From Parasphingopyxis lamellibrachiae (lineage in GTDB: Bacteria; Pseudomonadota; Alphaproteobacteria; Sphingomonadales; Sphingomonadaceae): a DNA stretch of 64,000 nucleotides. Below, one piece after another: positions 1-11,253 of this stretch; within the stretch, counting starts at the first letter, position 1, and each line of letters starts with the position of its first letter. Under the pieces are notes generated by a model. That model ran no database searches, was not told where the DNA came from, and saw only the letters and a list, made by a program, of their open reading frames with translations. Location: positions 496,001 through 560,000 of the forward strand of contig NZ_QRDP01000004.1 in the NCBI RefSeq assembly GCF_003385775.1, read 5' to 3'. A program made the position numbers and the translations under genes.

Positions 1-78
1 GCGTATCTCCTGCTTGTGCTAATGACGAATGCCTGCCGGTTCAGGTTCGAGCAATTGCGGTCCGTGCAGGCTGGGCCG

Positions 79-459
79 ATGGTAAACGCAAAGCCCGCCA
101 TCATCGTATCGGCCCTCATCCTGGCAGTCGCGCCGAATACTGCATTTGCCGATACTCGGGAGAGTGAAGACGCCGGGGCCGTTCACCGCCTGTCTCCGGA
201 AGAAATGGCGGAGATCACTGCGTCGAGCGCAGAACCGCGCATCGATGCGGAGGCATTGCTGGAGAACGATTCGGACGCTGAGTCGACTGGCCGTATCCAG
301 AGTGTAATCGGTTTTGGAATCGGCACGAACGGTTATCGCGAACTGAGCGCATCGACCCTAATTCCGATCGGAAAAGAAGGTTTCCTTTCACTTGGCTTTG
401 GCCATTTCGAAGACAATCTGCAGCGTCGCTACCGTTATCGACGCGGCTACCATTTCTAG
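79..459 (+). CDS. small exported protein of unknown function
   Basis: Not recognised. The frame is open from a TTG near base 16, but the ATG at 79 gives a clean Sec signal peptide (MVNAKPAIIVSALILAV, then an AFA-like cleavage site), so I start there (126 residues). The mature part has an acidic, Glu/Asp-rich stretch, then a glycine-rich region (IGFGIGTNGYRE, LSLGFGHF) that could form a few beta strands, and a basic, aromatic C-terminus (RRYRYRRGYHF). It probably sits in the periplasm or outer membrane. It converges on the VIT-family gene with a 22-base gap. Confidence 0.55.
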   Translation: MVNAKPAIIVSALILAVAPNTAFADTRESEDAGAVHRLSPEEMAEITASSAEPRIDAEALLENDSDAESTGRIQSVIGFGIGTNGYRELSASTLIPIGKEGFLSLGFGHFEDNLQRRYRYRRGYHF

Positions 460-481
460 GTCCGCTGAAACGGGATCATCG

Positions 482-1177
482 TTAGACTACTGCGCCCACT
501 AACGACCCAATTCCAGCCGTCGCCGCCATTGCGAGCGCTCCCCAGAACAGAACACGGACCGTAGCCGGCCAGAGCGCCGCGCCTCCCGCCCGTGCTCCCG
601 TTGCGCCGAGCATGGCCAGTGCAATGAGCGAGGCGAGTGCGACCAGCCAGATCATCGAGGATATCGGCGCGAGAAGGGCTGTGATAACGGGGACGGCAGC
701 GCCTGCCGTGAATGCCGCCGCAGAGGTCAGCGCCGCCTGGATCGGCCGCGCCTGCGTGATTTCCGAGATACCGAGTTCGTCTCTCGCATGCGCACCGAGA
801 GCATCCTTTTCCATCAGCTGGGTCGCAACGATGTCTGCCGTGGCCTTGTCGAGACCACGTTGTCGGTAGATCGCGGCGAGCTCGGCATGTTCGGCAAGCG
901 GAGCGGTTTCGAGTTCCCATTTCTCGCGCGCAAGATCTGCGCGCTCGGCATCGGATTGCGAACTGACGGAAACATATTCGCCTGCCGCCATCGACATAGC
1001 ACCGGCAACCAGCCCAGCCAGCCCGGCAACCAAAATCTCTTCGCGTCCGGCAGAGGCCGCCGCGACGCCGATAACCAGACTTGCCGTCGAGACGATGCCG
1101 TCATTGGCTCCCAGTACGGCGGCGCGCAGCCAGCCGATCCGTGCGACCACATGACGTTCGAAATGGAGACGGGTCAT
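482..1177 (-). CDS. VIT/CCC1-family membrane transporter (Fe2+/Mn2+ type)
   Basis: The 231-residue inner-membrane protein has the VIT-family N-terminal signature GANDGIVS at residues 23-30. A second hydrophobic segment rich in Gly/Ala and Met (GLVAGAMSMAAGEYVSVSSQ) follows, then a charged cytosolic region with Glu-rich helices, and three more membrane segments at the C-terminus. Family members export or store Fe2+ or Mn2+ using a proton gradient. It lies just downstream of the VWA gene on the same strand (2-base gap), so the two are probably co-transcribed, although no functional link is known. Metal specificity cannot be read from the sequence. Confidence 0.85.
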   Translation of the reverse strand: MTRLHFERHVVARIGWLRAAVLGANDGIVSTASLVIGVAAASAGREEILVAGLAGLVAGAMSMAAGEYVSVSSQSDAERADLAREKWELETAPLAEHAELAAIYRQRGLDKATADIVATQLMEKDALGAHARDELGISEITQARPIQAALTSAAAFTAGAAVPVITALLAPISSMIWLVALASLIALAMLGATGARAGGAALWPATVRVLFWGALAMAATAGIGSLVGAVV

Positions 1178-1179
1178 GT

Positions 1180-2358
1180 TTACGCTTTCCGCGTCAGTTC
1201 GCGCATTGCGTCATCCAGCCCGTCCAGCGTCAGGCCGTACATCCGGTCGTTCATCAGTTCGCGGATCACCTTGGTACTCTGGGAATAGCCCCATTGCGCT
1301 TCCGGTACGGGGTTGAGCCAGGCCGCGGCGGGATAGGTATTGGTCAGCCGGTGCATCCAGACCGCACCCGCTTCCTCGTTGAAATGCTCGACCGAACCGC
1401 CCGGATGGGTGATCTCATAGGGGCTCATTGATGCATCGCCGATAAAGATCAGTTTATAGTCATGCCCGAACTTGTGAAGCACGTCCCAGGTCGGTGTGCG
1501 TTCAGAGAATCTCCGGCGGTTGTCCTTCCAGAGACCTTCGTACGGGCAGTTATGGAAATAGAAGAATTCGAGATTCTTGAACTCGCTGGTCGCCGCGCTG
1601 AACAGTTCTTCGCACAGCTTGATATGAGGATCCATTGACCCGCCGACATCGAGGAACAGCAGCACTTTGATCGCGTTGCGGCGCTCGGCGCGCATATGAA
1701 TGTCGAGCCAGCCCTTGCGCGCCGTGCCGTCGATGGTCGAGCGGATATCGAGCTCATCCTGCGCGCCGTCCCGCGCGAATTTGCGCAGGCGCCGGAGTGC
1801 GACCTTGATGTTTCGCGTCCCCAGTTCCTTCGTGTGATCCAGATTCTGGAATTCACGTTTTTCCCAGACTTTGACAGCCTTACCATGTTTGCCCTTGCCG
1901 CCGATCCGTACGCCTTCGGGGTTATAACCGCTATGGCCATAGGGAGAGGTTCCGCCAGTGCCGATCCATTTGTTGCCGCCCTCATGGCGTTCCTTCTGCT
2001 CCTCAAGCCGTTCCTTCAACGTCTCCATAATCTCTTCCCAGGAACCCATTTTCTCGATGGCCGCCATCTCTTCCTCGGAGAGATATTTTTCGGCAACCGC
2101 GCGCAGCCAGTCTTCGGGAAGCTCGACGGCTTCGTCTCCATAGGTTGTTTCAATGCCTTTGAAGACCTTGGCGAACACCTGGTCGAACCGGTCGAGCAGG
2201 CCTTCGTCTTTCACAAAGGTCGCGCGGGCGAGGAAATAGAATTCCTCGGGCGTCTTCCGGATTACGTCCTTGTCGAGCGCGTCGAGCAGCGTGAGATGCT
2301 CTTTCAGGCTGGCCTGGATACCGGCGGAACGGAGTTCGTCGACAAAGGAGAAAAACAT
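1180..2358 (-). CDS. CoxE-like VWA-domain protein
   Basis: The 392-residue protein belongs to the VWA/CoxE-like family that works with MoxR AAA+ ATPases in metal-centre or complex maturation. Residues 1-110 are helical. Residues 110-165 are low-complexity and Gly/Lys-rich. The VWA fold begins near residue 230 with the metal-site motif DVGGSMD (237-243). The usual DxSxS is altered: the first Ser is Gly, while the second Ser is present. A second conserved strand (KLIFIGDASMSPYEI) carries the distal VWA Asp. The probable partner, a MoxR ATPase, is at 4139-5002 on the same strand but separated by two other genes. The start gives the full N-terminal helical domain. Confidence 0.85.
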   Translation of the reverse strand: MFFSFVDELRSAGIQASLKEHLTLLDALDKDVIRKTPEEFYFLARATFVKDEGLLDRFDQVFAKVFKGIETTYGDEAVELPEDWLRAVAEKYLSEEEMAAIEKMGSWEEIMETLKERLEEQKERHEGGNKWIGTGGTSPYGHSGYNPEGVRIGGKGKHGKAVKVWEKREFQNLDHTKELGTRNIKVALRRLRKFARDGAQDELDIRSTIDGTARKGWLDIHMRAERRNAIKVLLFLDVGGSMDPHIKLCEELFSAATSEFKNLEFFYFHNCPYEGLWKDNRRRFSERTPTWDVLHKFGHDYKLIFIGDASMSPYEITHPGGSVEHFNEEAGAVWMHRLTNTYPAAAWLNPVPEAQWGYSQSTKVIRELMNDRMYGLTLDGLDDAMRELTRKA

Positions 2359-2459
2359 GGGGCTATCGGTGCTCCGTACGATTATGCTTTACGTTAACGG
2401 CAATCATGGCAGATTGTTGGCTTCGATGAAACAGGACATTTGGACAGGAGAGCGGCAGG

Positions 2460-3179
2460 ATGACCGATTTTGCGGAAAAGCATGTGCTGGTGACGGGTGG
2501 AAGCCAGGGAATCGGGCTGGCGACGGCTCATGCCTTCGTTGAAGCCGGAGCAATCGTGACGATAACCGGCACCCGCGAATCCCCGTCCGACTATGATGAT
2601 GACCTGTCCGCCTTCGCCTATATCCAGTGCCAGATGAGCGAACCGGCCCAGCGAGCGGCGTTATGCGATGGTATCAGGGCGCTTGATGTGCTCGTCAACA
2701 ATGCCGGCCAGTCCGGTGGGCCAGATGAATTCGAACTGTCGACATTCATGAGGACGGTCGAGATCAACATGATTGCCGTGCATGACCTGTCCGAACGCTT
2801 GCTGCCGCTGCTGAGCGCGGGGCAGGGCGGTGCGGTGGTCAATATCGGCTCCTGCGCGTCATTCCTCAGCTATCCCAAGGCCCCCGCCTATACCGCCAGC
2901 AAGGCAGGGCTTCTGGGCCTTACGCGCGCGCAGGGCGATGCCTGGGCTGCGCAGGGCGTGCGCTCCAACATGGTCGCGCCGGGATTTGTCAGTACGCGGC
3001 TGACTGCCGGTGTTGAGCAGAATGAAAGTCTCAAGGGTAAGCTTCTGCGCACGGTTCCGATGCGCCGCTTCGCCGAGCCGTCCGAAATCGCCTCCGTGAT
3101 CCTGTTCTTGGCGTCAGACGCGGCCAGCTATGTGACGGGCCAGTCGCTGATCGTCGATGGCGGGCTGGTGCTGCACTAG
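2460..3179 (+). CDS. SDR-family NAD(P)-dependent oxidoreductase
   Basis: A classical short-chain dehydrogenase/reductase of 239 residues. It shows the cofactor motif TGGSQGIG (12-19), the NNAG motif, the catalytic Ser in NIGSCASF, the YxxxK pair in YTASKAG, and the C-terminal IVDGG. The substrate is not predictable. Ala/Gly after the second strand and no obvious basic residue leave NAD versus NADP open. A GGAG ribosome site precedes the ATG. It diverges from the VWA gene and its stop codon overlaps the stop of the DUF817 gene by four bases (CTAG). Confidence 0.9.
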   Translation: MTDFAEKHVLVTGGSQGIGLATAHAFVEAGAIVTITGTRESPSDYDDDLSAFAYIQCQMSEPAQRAALCDGIRALDVLVNNAGQSGGPDEFELSTFMRTVEINMIAVHDLSERLLPLLSAGQGGAVVNIGSCASFLSYPKAPAYTASKAGLLGLTRAQGDAWAAQGVRSNMVAPGFVSTRLTAGVEQNESLKGKLLRTVPMRRFAEPSEIASVILFLASDAASYVTGQSLIVDGGLVLH

Positions 3180-4030
3180 GATTGCTCCGGTTTCTCGGCG
3201 CGATTGACCAGCGCAACCAGCACAAAAGAAATAATCATCAACAGATACCAACTGCCTAACTTGGCAAAGCTGACCATTTCCCAGCCATCCTGTTGCCCCG
3301 GATAGGTCCATGCCCGCGCGAAGGTGCCGAGATTTTCAGCGAACCAGATGAAGAGCGCGACCAGCAGCCAGCCGAAAAGGAGGGGCATGCGCCGCCTGAC
3401 TTTCCAGGGTCTGAAAAACACCCGGCAACGCCAGAAGAGCATGGCCGTTATGCCGAACAACAGCCAGCGAATGTCGGCCAACCAATGATGGGCGAAGAAA
3501 TTCACGTAAATCGCTGTGGCCAGTCCGTAGCTTGCCCAATGTGACGGGTAGTGGCTGAAACGGAAATCGAATATCCGCCAGATACGGGCGATATAGCTAC
3601 CGACGGCGGCATACATGAAGCCGGAAAAGAGAGGGACATCGCCTATCCTGAGCAGGCTGCTTTCAGGATATATCCAGGAGCCATTGGCCGTCTTGAACAG
3701 TTCCATGATCGTTCCCACGACATGGAAAGCGAGAATGACCTTGGCCTCGCCCAGGGTTTCCAGTCGAAAGGCGAGCATTGCGATCTGGATCGCCAAGGCC
3801 GCCAGCGTCAGAAAATCATAGCGGGCGAGGGCGGCGTCCAGCGGATAGAAAAGATAGGTGCCAACGAGCAGCGCCAGCATCAGTCCGCCGAACAGGCAGG
3901 CCCAGGCCTGTTTCAGCCCGAACAACAGGAATTCGTAGATCCAGCGCTGCCATGGCCGGGCGAAGTCGACCGTTTCGAGCCGGGCCCTGATGCGCGCGAA
4001 GCGGGTGCGGTCGGTTTGGAAGCGTGGCAC
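3176..4030 (-). CDS. DUF817-family integral membrane protein
   Basis: The 284-residue protein has about eight hydrophobic segments and matches what I know of the DUF817 family: an aromatic-rich body with YPSHWASYGLATAIYVNFFAHHW and WTYPGQQDGWEMV-type stretches. Its function is unknown. A GTG start is used, and no nearby ATG would keep the first conserved block. It is flanked upstream by the palindromic repeat at 4060-4123. It lies between the MoxR and VWA genes on their strand, so it may be read through from moxR. Confidence 0.75.
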   Translation of the reverse strand: MPRFQTDRTRFARIRARLETVDFARPWQRWIYEFLLFGLKQAWACLFGGLMLALLVGTYLFYPLDAALARYDFLTLAALAIQIAMLAFRLETLGEAKVILAFHVVGTIMELFKTANGSWIYPESSLLRIGDVPLFSGFMYAAVGSYIARIWRIFDFRFSHYPSHWASYGLATAIYVNFFAHHWLADIRWLLFGITAMLFWRCRVFFRPWKVRRRMPLLFGWLLVALFIWFAENLGTFARAWTYPGQQDGWEMVSFAKLGSWYLLMIISFVLVALVNRAEKPEQS

Positions 4031-4059
4031 CGGAATCGCCTACACCAATCGGCCATTCG

Positions 4060-4123
4060 CGCGAAGGCGGGAATCCAGAGTCAGATTTGGTGCCGCCGAC
4101 CGTCCGGGACTCCCGCCTTCGCG
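4060..4123. repeat. REP-like intergenic inverted repeat
   Basis: The arms at 4060-4076 and 4107-4123 are complementary at 16 of 17 positions (arm core CGCGAAGGCGGGA), with a 30-base spacer. The text CCGCCTTCGCGGGCATGGCGA resembles the dispersed intergenic repeats common in sphingomonads. It sits between moxR and the DUF817 gene. It may also end or stabilise the moxR transcript, but there is no U-tract. This is the only copy I noticed in the window. Confidence 0.65.
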
Positions 4124-4138
4124 GGCATGGCGAAGGGC

Positions 4139-5002
4139 CTAGGCTCCCTCGCGCCGGCTCATAAAGGCGAGGCGTTCAAAGAGCATCACATCCTGCTCGT
4201 TCTTGAGCAGCGCACCGTGGAGCGGCGGGATGAGTTTCTTGGGATCGCGCGAAGTCAGCACGTCGAGCGGCATATCCTCGTGCAGGAGCAGCTTGAGCCA
4301 GTCGAGCAGTTCGCTCGTGCTCGGCTTCTTCTTGAGGCCCGGCACGTCGCGAACTTCGTAGAAGATATCCATCGCCTTGGAGACGAGCATCTTCTGGATA
4401 TCCGGGAAGTGCACATCGATGATTTCCTGCATCGTCTCGCGATCGGGGAATTTGATATAATGGAAGAAGCAGCGGCGCAGGAATGCGTCCGGCAGCTCTT
4501 TCTCGTTGTTGGATGTGATGACGACGATCGGGCGCTCTCTGGCGACGATCTGTTCCTTCGTCTCATAAACAAAGAACTCCATGCGATCGAGTTCCTGGAG
4601 AAGATCGTTCGGGAATTCGATGTCCGCCTTGTCGATCTCGTCGATCAACAGCACGGGAAGCTGTTCGCTGGTGAAGGCCTCCCAAAGCTTACCCTTGCGG
4701 ATATAGTTGGAGATATCATGGACCCGCTCGTCGCCAAGCTGGCCATCGCGCAGCCGCGCAACCGCATCATATTCGTACAGGCCCTGCTGCGCCTTGGTGG
4801 TCGATTTGACGTTCCATTCGATCAGCGGAGCCTCGATCGCCTTGGCGATTTCATGGGCCAAGACCGTTTTGCCGGTTCCGGGTTCGCCCTTGACGAGCAG
4901 CGGGCGGCGCAGCGTGACAGCCGCGTTGACGGCCACCTTCAAATCGTCGGTGGCAACATAATCCTTGGTTCCGTCAAAACGCACGTGCGGTCCTTCCTTC
5001 AT
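4139..5002 (-). CDS. MoxR-family AAA+ ATPase
   Basis: The 287-residue protein has Walker A GEPGTGKT (39-46), Walker B in PVLLIDEIDKAD, and an arginine-finger/sensor region around LPDAFLRRCFFHYIKFP. This is the typical MoxR layout. These ATPases pair with VWA proteins to insert metals or activate enzyme complexes, and CoxD of the CO dehydrogenase system is a close relative. The presumed VWA partner is at 1180-2358. It is preceded by the terminator of the upstream minus-strand gene, so it should have its own promoter in 5034-5130. Confidence 0.9.
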   Translation of the reverse strand: MKEGPHVRFDGTKDYVATDDLKVAVNAAVTLRRPLLVKGEPGTGKTVLAHEIAKAIEAPLIEWNVKSTTKAQQGLYEYDAVARLRDGQLGDERVHDISNYIRKGKLWEAFTSEQLPVLLIDEIDKADIEFPNDLLQELDRMEFFVYETKEQIVARERPIVVITSNNEKELPDAFLRRCFFHYIKFPDRETMQEIIDVHFPDIQKMLVSKAMDIFYEVRDVPGLKKKPSTSELLDWLKLLLHEDMPLDVLTSRDPKKLIPPLHGALLKNEQDVMLFERLAFMSRREGA

Positions 5003-5011
5003 GTTTGCATA

Positions 5012-5033
5012 AAAGGCCCGACAAGGGGCCTTT
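5012..5033 (-). terminator. intrinsic terminator of the 5131-5802 gene
   Basis: The 8-bp stem AAAGGCCC (5012-5019) pairs with GGGCCTTT (5026-5033) around a 6-base loop. On the minus strand the stem is followed by TTTTAT. It lies between the stop of the 5131-5802 gene and the moxR start, so it fits termination of that gene. The U-tract is short. Confidence 0.6.
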
Positions 5034-5130
5034 CCGTAAACGTCAAGTTGTTACCGATAAGCGGATGGATTGTGCGTTGCAACCTTAGCCTGTGCCGCAT
5101 CTCGAATTTTGCGCAGGTTTTGGAGTTGGC

Positions 5131-5802
5131 CTACCACATGTCTCGGGCGGCAACGCGGGCTTCAAGCAGATTCCACAACCCGCGATGCTGGGCAAGGATC
5201 TGTTCCGCGCCAAACGCGACGGCGCGCTGGATTGCCGGATTTTCGCCGAACGTGTCGGCCAGTGCCAGCGTGTCGCTGGCGACGGGCAGGGCGGAGCGCG
5301 GGGCTTCGATATCGAGCTTTTCGGCAGCAGCAAGGAGGACAGCGCGGATTTCCTGCCAGTCGAGGACCAGCGCCATGGCGGCACCAAGCGCGCATCCGGT
5401 CCTTTCCGATCGGGCTAGCGTTTCGATGGCGTGGCGCTGGCTGAGCACGGCGGCCTCGCTTTTGTCGTGGCCAGGCGTGCTCGGAAGCGGGCCTGCTGCG
5501 ACGGTGAGTTGGGAAAGGAATAGGCGCTCGCGGCCAAAGCCCTGCTCGGCCTGCTCCAGCCAGGTGCGGGCTTCCGGCAGCGCGGTCTTTAGCGAGGCCA
5601 GTTCGACAACACCCGGATTATGACCATGCAATATGCCGAGATAATGGACTGCATCGGCAAGATTGCGTGCGGCGTCGACATCGCTGTTGAGCTGAGCGCT
5701 CGATACATAGCGGTGGCCGGCCGACCCATCGCGTTCGATCAGCGCGGGCAGGCTCTCAACGAGGCTGTTGTGTCCAGCGGTTTTCGCCACGCCGTGCATC
5801 AT
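5131..5802 (-). CDS. conserved hypothetical protein (possibly DUF6975-like)
   Basis: Not firmly recognised. The protein is all-helical, cytoplasmic and Ala/Leu-rich, of 223 residues. The frame is open to 5862, but AAGGGAAG lies six bases before tandem ATG codons at 5802 and 5799, so I start there. It reads MMHGVAKTAG, followed by SLVESLPALIERDG and repeated helical stretches with conserved Trp and His. I recall similar unassigned proteins annotated only in sphingomonads as a DUF. A terminator follows, so it is probably monocistronic. Confidence 0.6.
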   Translation of the reverse strand: MMHGVAKTAGHNSLVESLPALIERDGSAGHRYVSSAQLNSDVDAARNLADAVHYLGILHGHNPGVVELASLKTALPEARTWLEQAEQGFGRERLFLSQLTVAAGPLPSTPGHDKSEAAVLSQRHAIETLARSERTGCALGAAMALVLDWQEIRAVLLAAAEKLDIEAPRSALPVASDTLALADTFGENPAIQRAVAFGAEQILAQHRGLWNLLEARVAARDMW

Positions 5803-5952
5803 TTCATTCTTCCCTTTGACCCGCGACAAACAGAGTTGCCGCTCTATGCAGGCCCCTGTCATAGGCAGTGCGCGTAAAGACCGGGTTTAAATGGCGTTAG
5901 GGTAGAATTGACGGAGGTTAAGACGCAGACATCGCTGTGTCCCTAAGCGGGA

Positions 5953-5979
5953 AACCGGGCAGCAATACACCGCCCGGTT
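5953..5979 (-). terminator. possible terminator downstream of rpoD
   Basis: A perfect 8-bp stem, AACCGGGC (5953-5960) with GCCCGGTT (5972-5979), has an 11-base loop and sits 16 bases past the rpoD stop. On the minus strand only TTT follows the stem, so efficiency is uncertain. Confidence 0.45.
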
Positions 5980-5994
5980 ATTCTCAGACTCTTC

Positions 5995-8031
<2,037 letters not shown>

Positions 8032-8054
8032 GTAAACCCTTGCGTTCTTTGCCG

Positions 8055-9878
8055 CTATGCAGCGGCTTCCCCTAACAATTCCAACTCATCGTGCAAGCGT
8101 TGCTTTTCTTCCATCAGCCGCTTGCGCCGTTCGGATTCCCTGTTCCAGACTCCTTCGAAATCTTCGGAGTCCGCTGCCTGTTCCAGATTGGCTCGGACAT
8201 GTTCCAGATTTTCGTCAAGTTCCTGACTGCGGGCGATAGTATCGATGGCGGCTTCCAAATCTCGTACCGCGATATCCGGGTCGGTCTTGCGATAGAAGAA
8301 TGAAAAGCCAAGATCGCGCCAAGAATGTCTCTTTTCCGCCGATTCCAACTCCGCATCCGCCAATATGGTCTCGATCATGTCTTCATCAAGGTCTGGGCGC
8401 TCAAAAGCCGCGGTGACCAACAGATCGCGCCAGCGAGAGAGCAAGCCTTCGCCGATATGGAGGGACTGGATCTGATCGGCGCGCGATTGCACCACTGCCG
8501 GATAGCGCGACAGGCCGAGTAGAATGGCGCGGATATAGAGATCGAGACCTTGAAGCGCATTGCGCGCGCCGGTCGCGGCCAGCGCATCGCGGACAAAATC
8601 GACCTCTTTTTTCTTCCAGCCAAACGTATCCCAGAAACGGTCGCGGAATTCACGGCCAAATTCTTCACGCATCGCGGGATCACCGATTGCGCCGGCAAGT
8701 TCGTTCAGGCGTCGCTTGAGCTTGGCACGGGCCGTCGGGCTTCTGGCATCGATCTGGCCGGATTCGTAGTGCCACATAAAGGTGTCGAGGCTGAGCGGGT
8801 CGGCGAACTGCTTGCGTAAATCCCCTGTGCCGCCGGAACGGATGATATCGTCCGGATCCTGCCCGGGGGGCAAGTGGACGAAAGCGAGAGAGCGTTCGGG
8901 CTGAACAGCAGGCATTGCCCTTTCGACCGCCCGCATCGCCGCTTTCTGCCCGGCGGAATCTCCGTCGAAACACAGGATCGGCGCTTCGTCGATCCGCCAG
9001 AGCATCGCGAGCTGATGCTCGGTCAGCGCCGTACCGAGGGGCGCGACGGCTTCCTTGAAGCCAGCCTGATCGAGCGCGATGACATCCATCTGGCCTTCGA
9101 CAACGATGATCCGCTTGGTATCACGGGCGGCGGGTGAAGCGCGATCGAAATTGTAGATCGTCCGGCCCTTGTCGAACAACGGCGTATCGGGCGAGTTCAG
9201 ATATTTGGGTTTGCCGTCACCGATGATCCGCCCGCTAAAGGCAATCACACGCCCGCGCTGATCGCGGATCGGAAACATCAGCCGGCTGCGAAACCGGTCA
9301 TAGGGGGAGCGTCCGGTTTCTTCCGGCACAGCAATAAGCCCAGCCTCGACCAGCTTGTCGCGGCCGAATTCCTTAAGCGCATCTTCGAGTTTCCCACGGG
9401 CATCCGGTGCATAACCCAGGCCAAAAGCTTGTTGGGTTTCTGCGCTGATACCACGCTGTTCAAGATAGGCACGCGTTTCCGCTCCGGCCGGGCTTTTCAG
9501 CTGATCGATATACCAGGTGGCCGCCGCTTCCATCACGTCGCGCAGCGAAGCCGACTTTTCCTGCCGTTCGCGCATCCGGGGGTCGGGCGCGGGAACCTGC
9601 ATGCCTGCGCCATCGGCCAGTTCTTTTACCGCATCGATAAAGGGCAGGCCACGGGTTTCGGTGAGAAAGCGAATGGCATCGCCATGCGCGCCGCAGCCGA
9701 AACAGTGGTAGAAACCCTTTTCGTCGTTAACAGTGAAGGAGGGGGTCTTTTCCTTGTGGAAGGGGCAACAGGCTTTCCATTCCCGGCCGGCCTTCTGGAG
9801 TTTGGTGTGTTTACCGATGACGCTGGACAGCGTCGTACGCATGCGTAGCTCATCAAGAAAGGCAGGCGATAGAGACAT
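8055..9878 (-). CDS. dnaG: DNA primase DnaG
   Basis: Synthesises the RNA primers for chromosome replication; 607 residues. The CHC2 zinc finger is complete: Cys38, His41, Cys59 and Cys62 (CPFH, then CFGC). The catalytic core follows, with the EQRGIS region and the TOPRIM motif [15 protein letters not shown] and the downstream [12 protein letters not shown] acidic cluster. The C-terminal third is a DnaB-binding helical domain. It is followed directly by rpoD and preceded by a lipoprotein and yqeY on the same strand. Confidence 0.97.
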   Translation of the reverse strand: MSLSPAFLDELRMRTTLSSVIGKHTKLQKAGREWKACCPFHKEKTPSFTVNDEKGFYHCFGCGAHGDAIRFLTETRGLPFIDAVKELADGAGMQVPAPDPRMRERQEKSASLRDVMEAAATWYIDQLKSPAGAETRAYLEQRGISAETQQAFGLGYAPDARGKLEDALKEFGRDKLVEAGLIAVPEETGRSPYDRFRSRLMFPIRDQRGRVIAFSGRIIGDGKPKYLNSPDTPLFDKGRTIYNFDRASPAARDTKRIIVVEGQMDVIALDQAGFKEAVAPLGTALTEHQLAMLWRIDEAPILCFDGDSAGQKAAMRAVERAMPAVQPERSLAFVHLPPGQDPDDIIRSGGTGDLRKQFADPLSLDTFMWHYESGQIDARSPTARAKLKRRLNELAGAIGDPAMREEFGREFRDRFWDTFGWKKKEVDFVRDALAATGARNALQGLDLYIRAILLGLSRYPAVVQSRADQIQSLHIGEGLLSRWRDLLVTAAFERPDLDEDMIETILADAELESAEKRHSWRDLGFSFFYRKTDPDIAVRDLEAAIDTIARSQELDENLEHVRANLEQAADSEDFEGVWNRESERRKRLMEEKQRLHDELELLGEAAA

Positions 9879-9920
9879 GACCCTATTATAATCGGCCTAA
9901 CCTATATGCGCCGAAAACTC

Positions 9921-9939
9921 AATCGCCGTGCCGGCGATT
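9921..9939 (-). terminator. possible terminator of the 9938-10636 lipoprotein gene
   Basis: The 8-bp stem AATCGCCG / CGGCGATT with a 3-base loop overlaps the lipoprotein stop. On the minus strand it is followed by GAGTTTT. It may partly separate the lipoprotein gene from dnaG. Confidence 0.45.
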
Positions 9940-10636
9940 ATTCACACACAGCCGCGATCTCTCCGCCTTCGCTGGGCATGGGGCCGGGGCCGGTTGCTTC
10001 CAGCCCGTCTGCGACGAAGCGATATTCACCTTCGGGACCGGTTGGCGGCTGTGTGGATTGCCAGAAAAACGTGATGGTTTCGCCCGTGCTCCAGCCGGAT
10101 TCCTCAGGGAAGCTCCATGTGATCCGTCCATCCGCGCAGCTAATCGACGCGTTGAAACCGTCGGCAAGCACATCCTCGGCATCATAAACCGAATAGCCAG
10201 CAACCCCGGTAAATCCATGTGCAGGGAAGGAGAGGCCGAAGCTTGATGCGCTTTCCACAGGCTGCACCTGTTCGGGCATCGGGAAGGGCGGATCGTTGGG
10301 CCCGTCAAAGCCGGGCCGCACTTCGTGGATATAGGTGTAGATCGTGCCTTCTTCGGCGGTTTCCGGGTCGCATGGATCGACGCCATCGGGGCATTGGACG
10401 CGGCTTGCGATATCGCCAAGCGCCGTTTCATCGACAATCAGCGAAGCTTCCACTTCCGGGCCCAGCGGACCCTGAACTGTTCCGCCGAACGTCAGCGACG
10501 CGAAATCGGTCGGCGTTATGATGTGACTTGGCTCGGCAAGGGTCGCATCTTCCACAGGATCGACAGCCTCTTCGACCGGGCCGCCCGAACAGGCCGCGAG
10601 CATGAGGGGAAAAAGCAGAAAAGAAGCGGGGCGCAT
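9938..10636 (-). CDS. lipoprotein of unknown function
   Basis: The frame runs up to 10717, but the ATG at 10636 starts a textbook lipoprotein signal (MRPASFLLFPLMLAAC, lipobox LAAC), so I place the start there (232 residues). The mature protein is acidic. It begins with a Glu/Asp/Pro linker, then a domain with two Cys-containing segments (VQCPDGVDPCDPE, ASISCADGRITWSF) and a final Cys two residues from the end (AAVCE), suggesting disulfides in the periplasm. No family is recognised. It lies between yqeY and dnaG, where many relatives have the two genes adjacent. Confidence 0.7.
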   Translation of the reverse strand: MRPASFLLFPLMLAACSGGPVEEAVDPVEDATLAEPSHIITPTDFASLTFGGTVQGPLGPEVEASLIVDETALGDIASRVQCPDGVDPCDPETAEEGTIYTYIHEVRPGFDGPNDPPFPMPEQVQPVESASSFGLSFPAHGFTGVAGYSVYDAEDVLADGFNASISCADGRITWSFPEESGWSTGETITFFWQSTQPPTGPEGEYRFVADGLEATGPGPMPSEGGEIAAVCE

Positions 10637-10725
10637 CAAATATCCTGAATTTGGGCATGTCATGTCGGGAAACGAGTGCAATATGTCGGCACCCGATTCC
10701 CTGACGTCAACCCGCAAACGTAATC

Positions 10726-11184
10726 CTAACGGCCGATCAAGCGCGCCTTAACCAGTCCGCTGGCCTTGCCCATGTCGATCTCGCCGGCATGACGCGCCTT
10801 GAGCTGCCCCATGACTTTGCCCATGTCCTGAGGGCCTTGCGCTCCGGTTTCGGTGATCAGGGCATCGATAATCGCGCCAGTTTCCTCGTCGCTCATCATG
10901 GCGGGCAGAAATTCCTCGATAACAGCAACTTCGGCCTTTTCCGCGTCAGCCAGTTCCTGCCGACCGCCATTCTCATACATGGTAATCGATTCGCGGCGCT
11001 GCTTGACCATTTTTTGCAGCACCTCGACCACCATCGCATCATCGTCCTTCGCGCCGCCATCCGTGCGCAGCTCGATATCGCGATCTTTGATCTTGGAGAG
11101 AATTAGGCGGACGGCAGCTGTGCGAGGCTTGTCTCCGGCCTTCATGGCGGTGACCTGGGCGGCCTTGATATCGTCGCGGATCAT
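10726..11184 (-). CDS. GatB/YqeY-domain protein
   Basis: The protein of about 152 residues is the stand-alone YqeY family related to the tRNA-binding tail of the GatB amidotransferase subunit. Its role is not established. Typical segments are MIRDDIKAAQVTAMKAGD at the start, IEEFLPAMMSDEE, and the C-terminal QGPQDMGKVMGQLKARH and VKARL. I start at ATG 11184, which has GGAAAAG upstream, rather than at the frame limit 11247. It diverges from carA and leads the minus-strand cluster ending in dnaG-rpoD. Confidence 0.9.
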   Translation of the reverse strand: MIRDDIKAAQVTAMKAGDKPRTAAVRLILSKIKDRDIELRTDGGAKDDDAMVVEVLQKMVKQRRESITMYENGGRQELADAEKAEVAVIEEFLPAMMSDEETGAIIDALITETGAQGPQDMGKVMGQLKARHAGEIDMGKASGLVKARLIGR

Positions 11185-11253
11185 GGGGCTTTTCCTTTGC
11201 AAATTTGCGCATCGGTCTAGCTGGGGATAAAGCGATTGAACAGGCATTGACCC

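Noticed and set aside
3551-5623. 690-residue open frame on the plus strand
   Set aside because: Antisense shadow over DUF817, moxR and the 5131-5802 gene, all of which have clear families or starts. It also translates the palindromic repeat.
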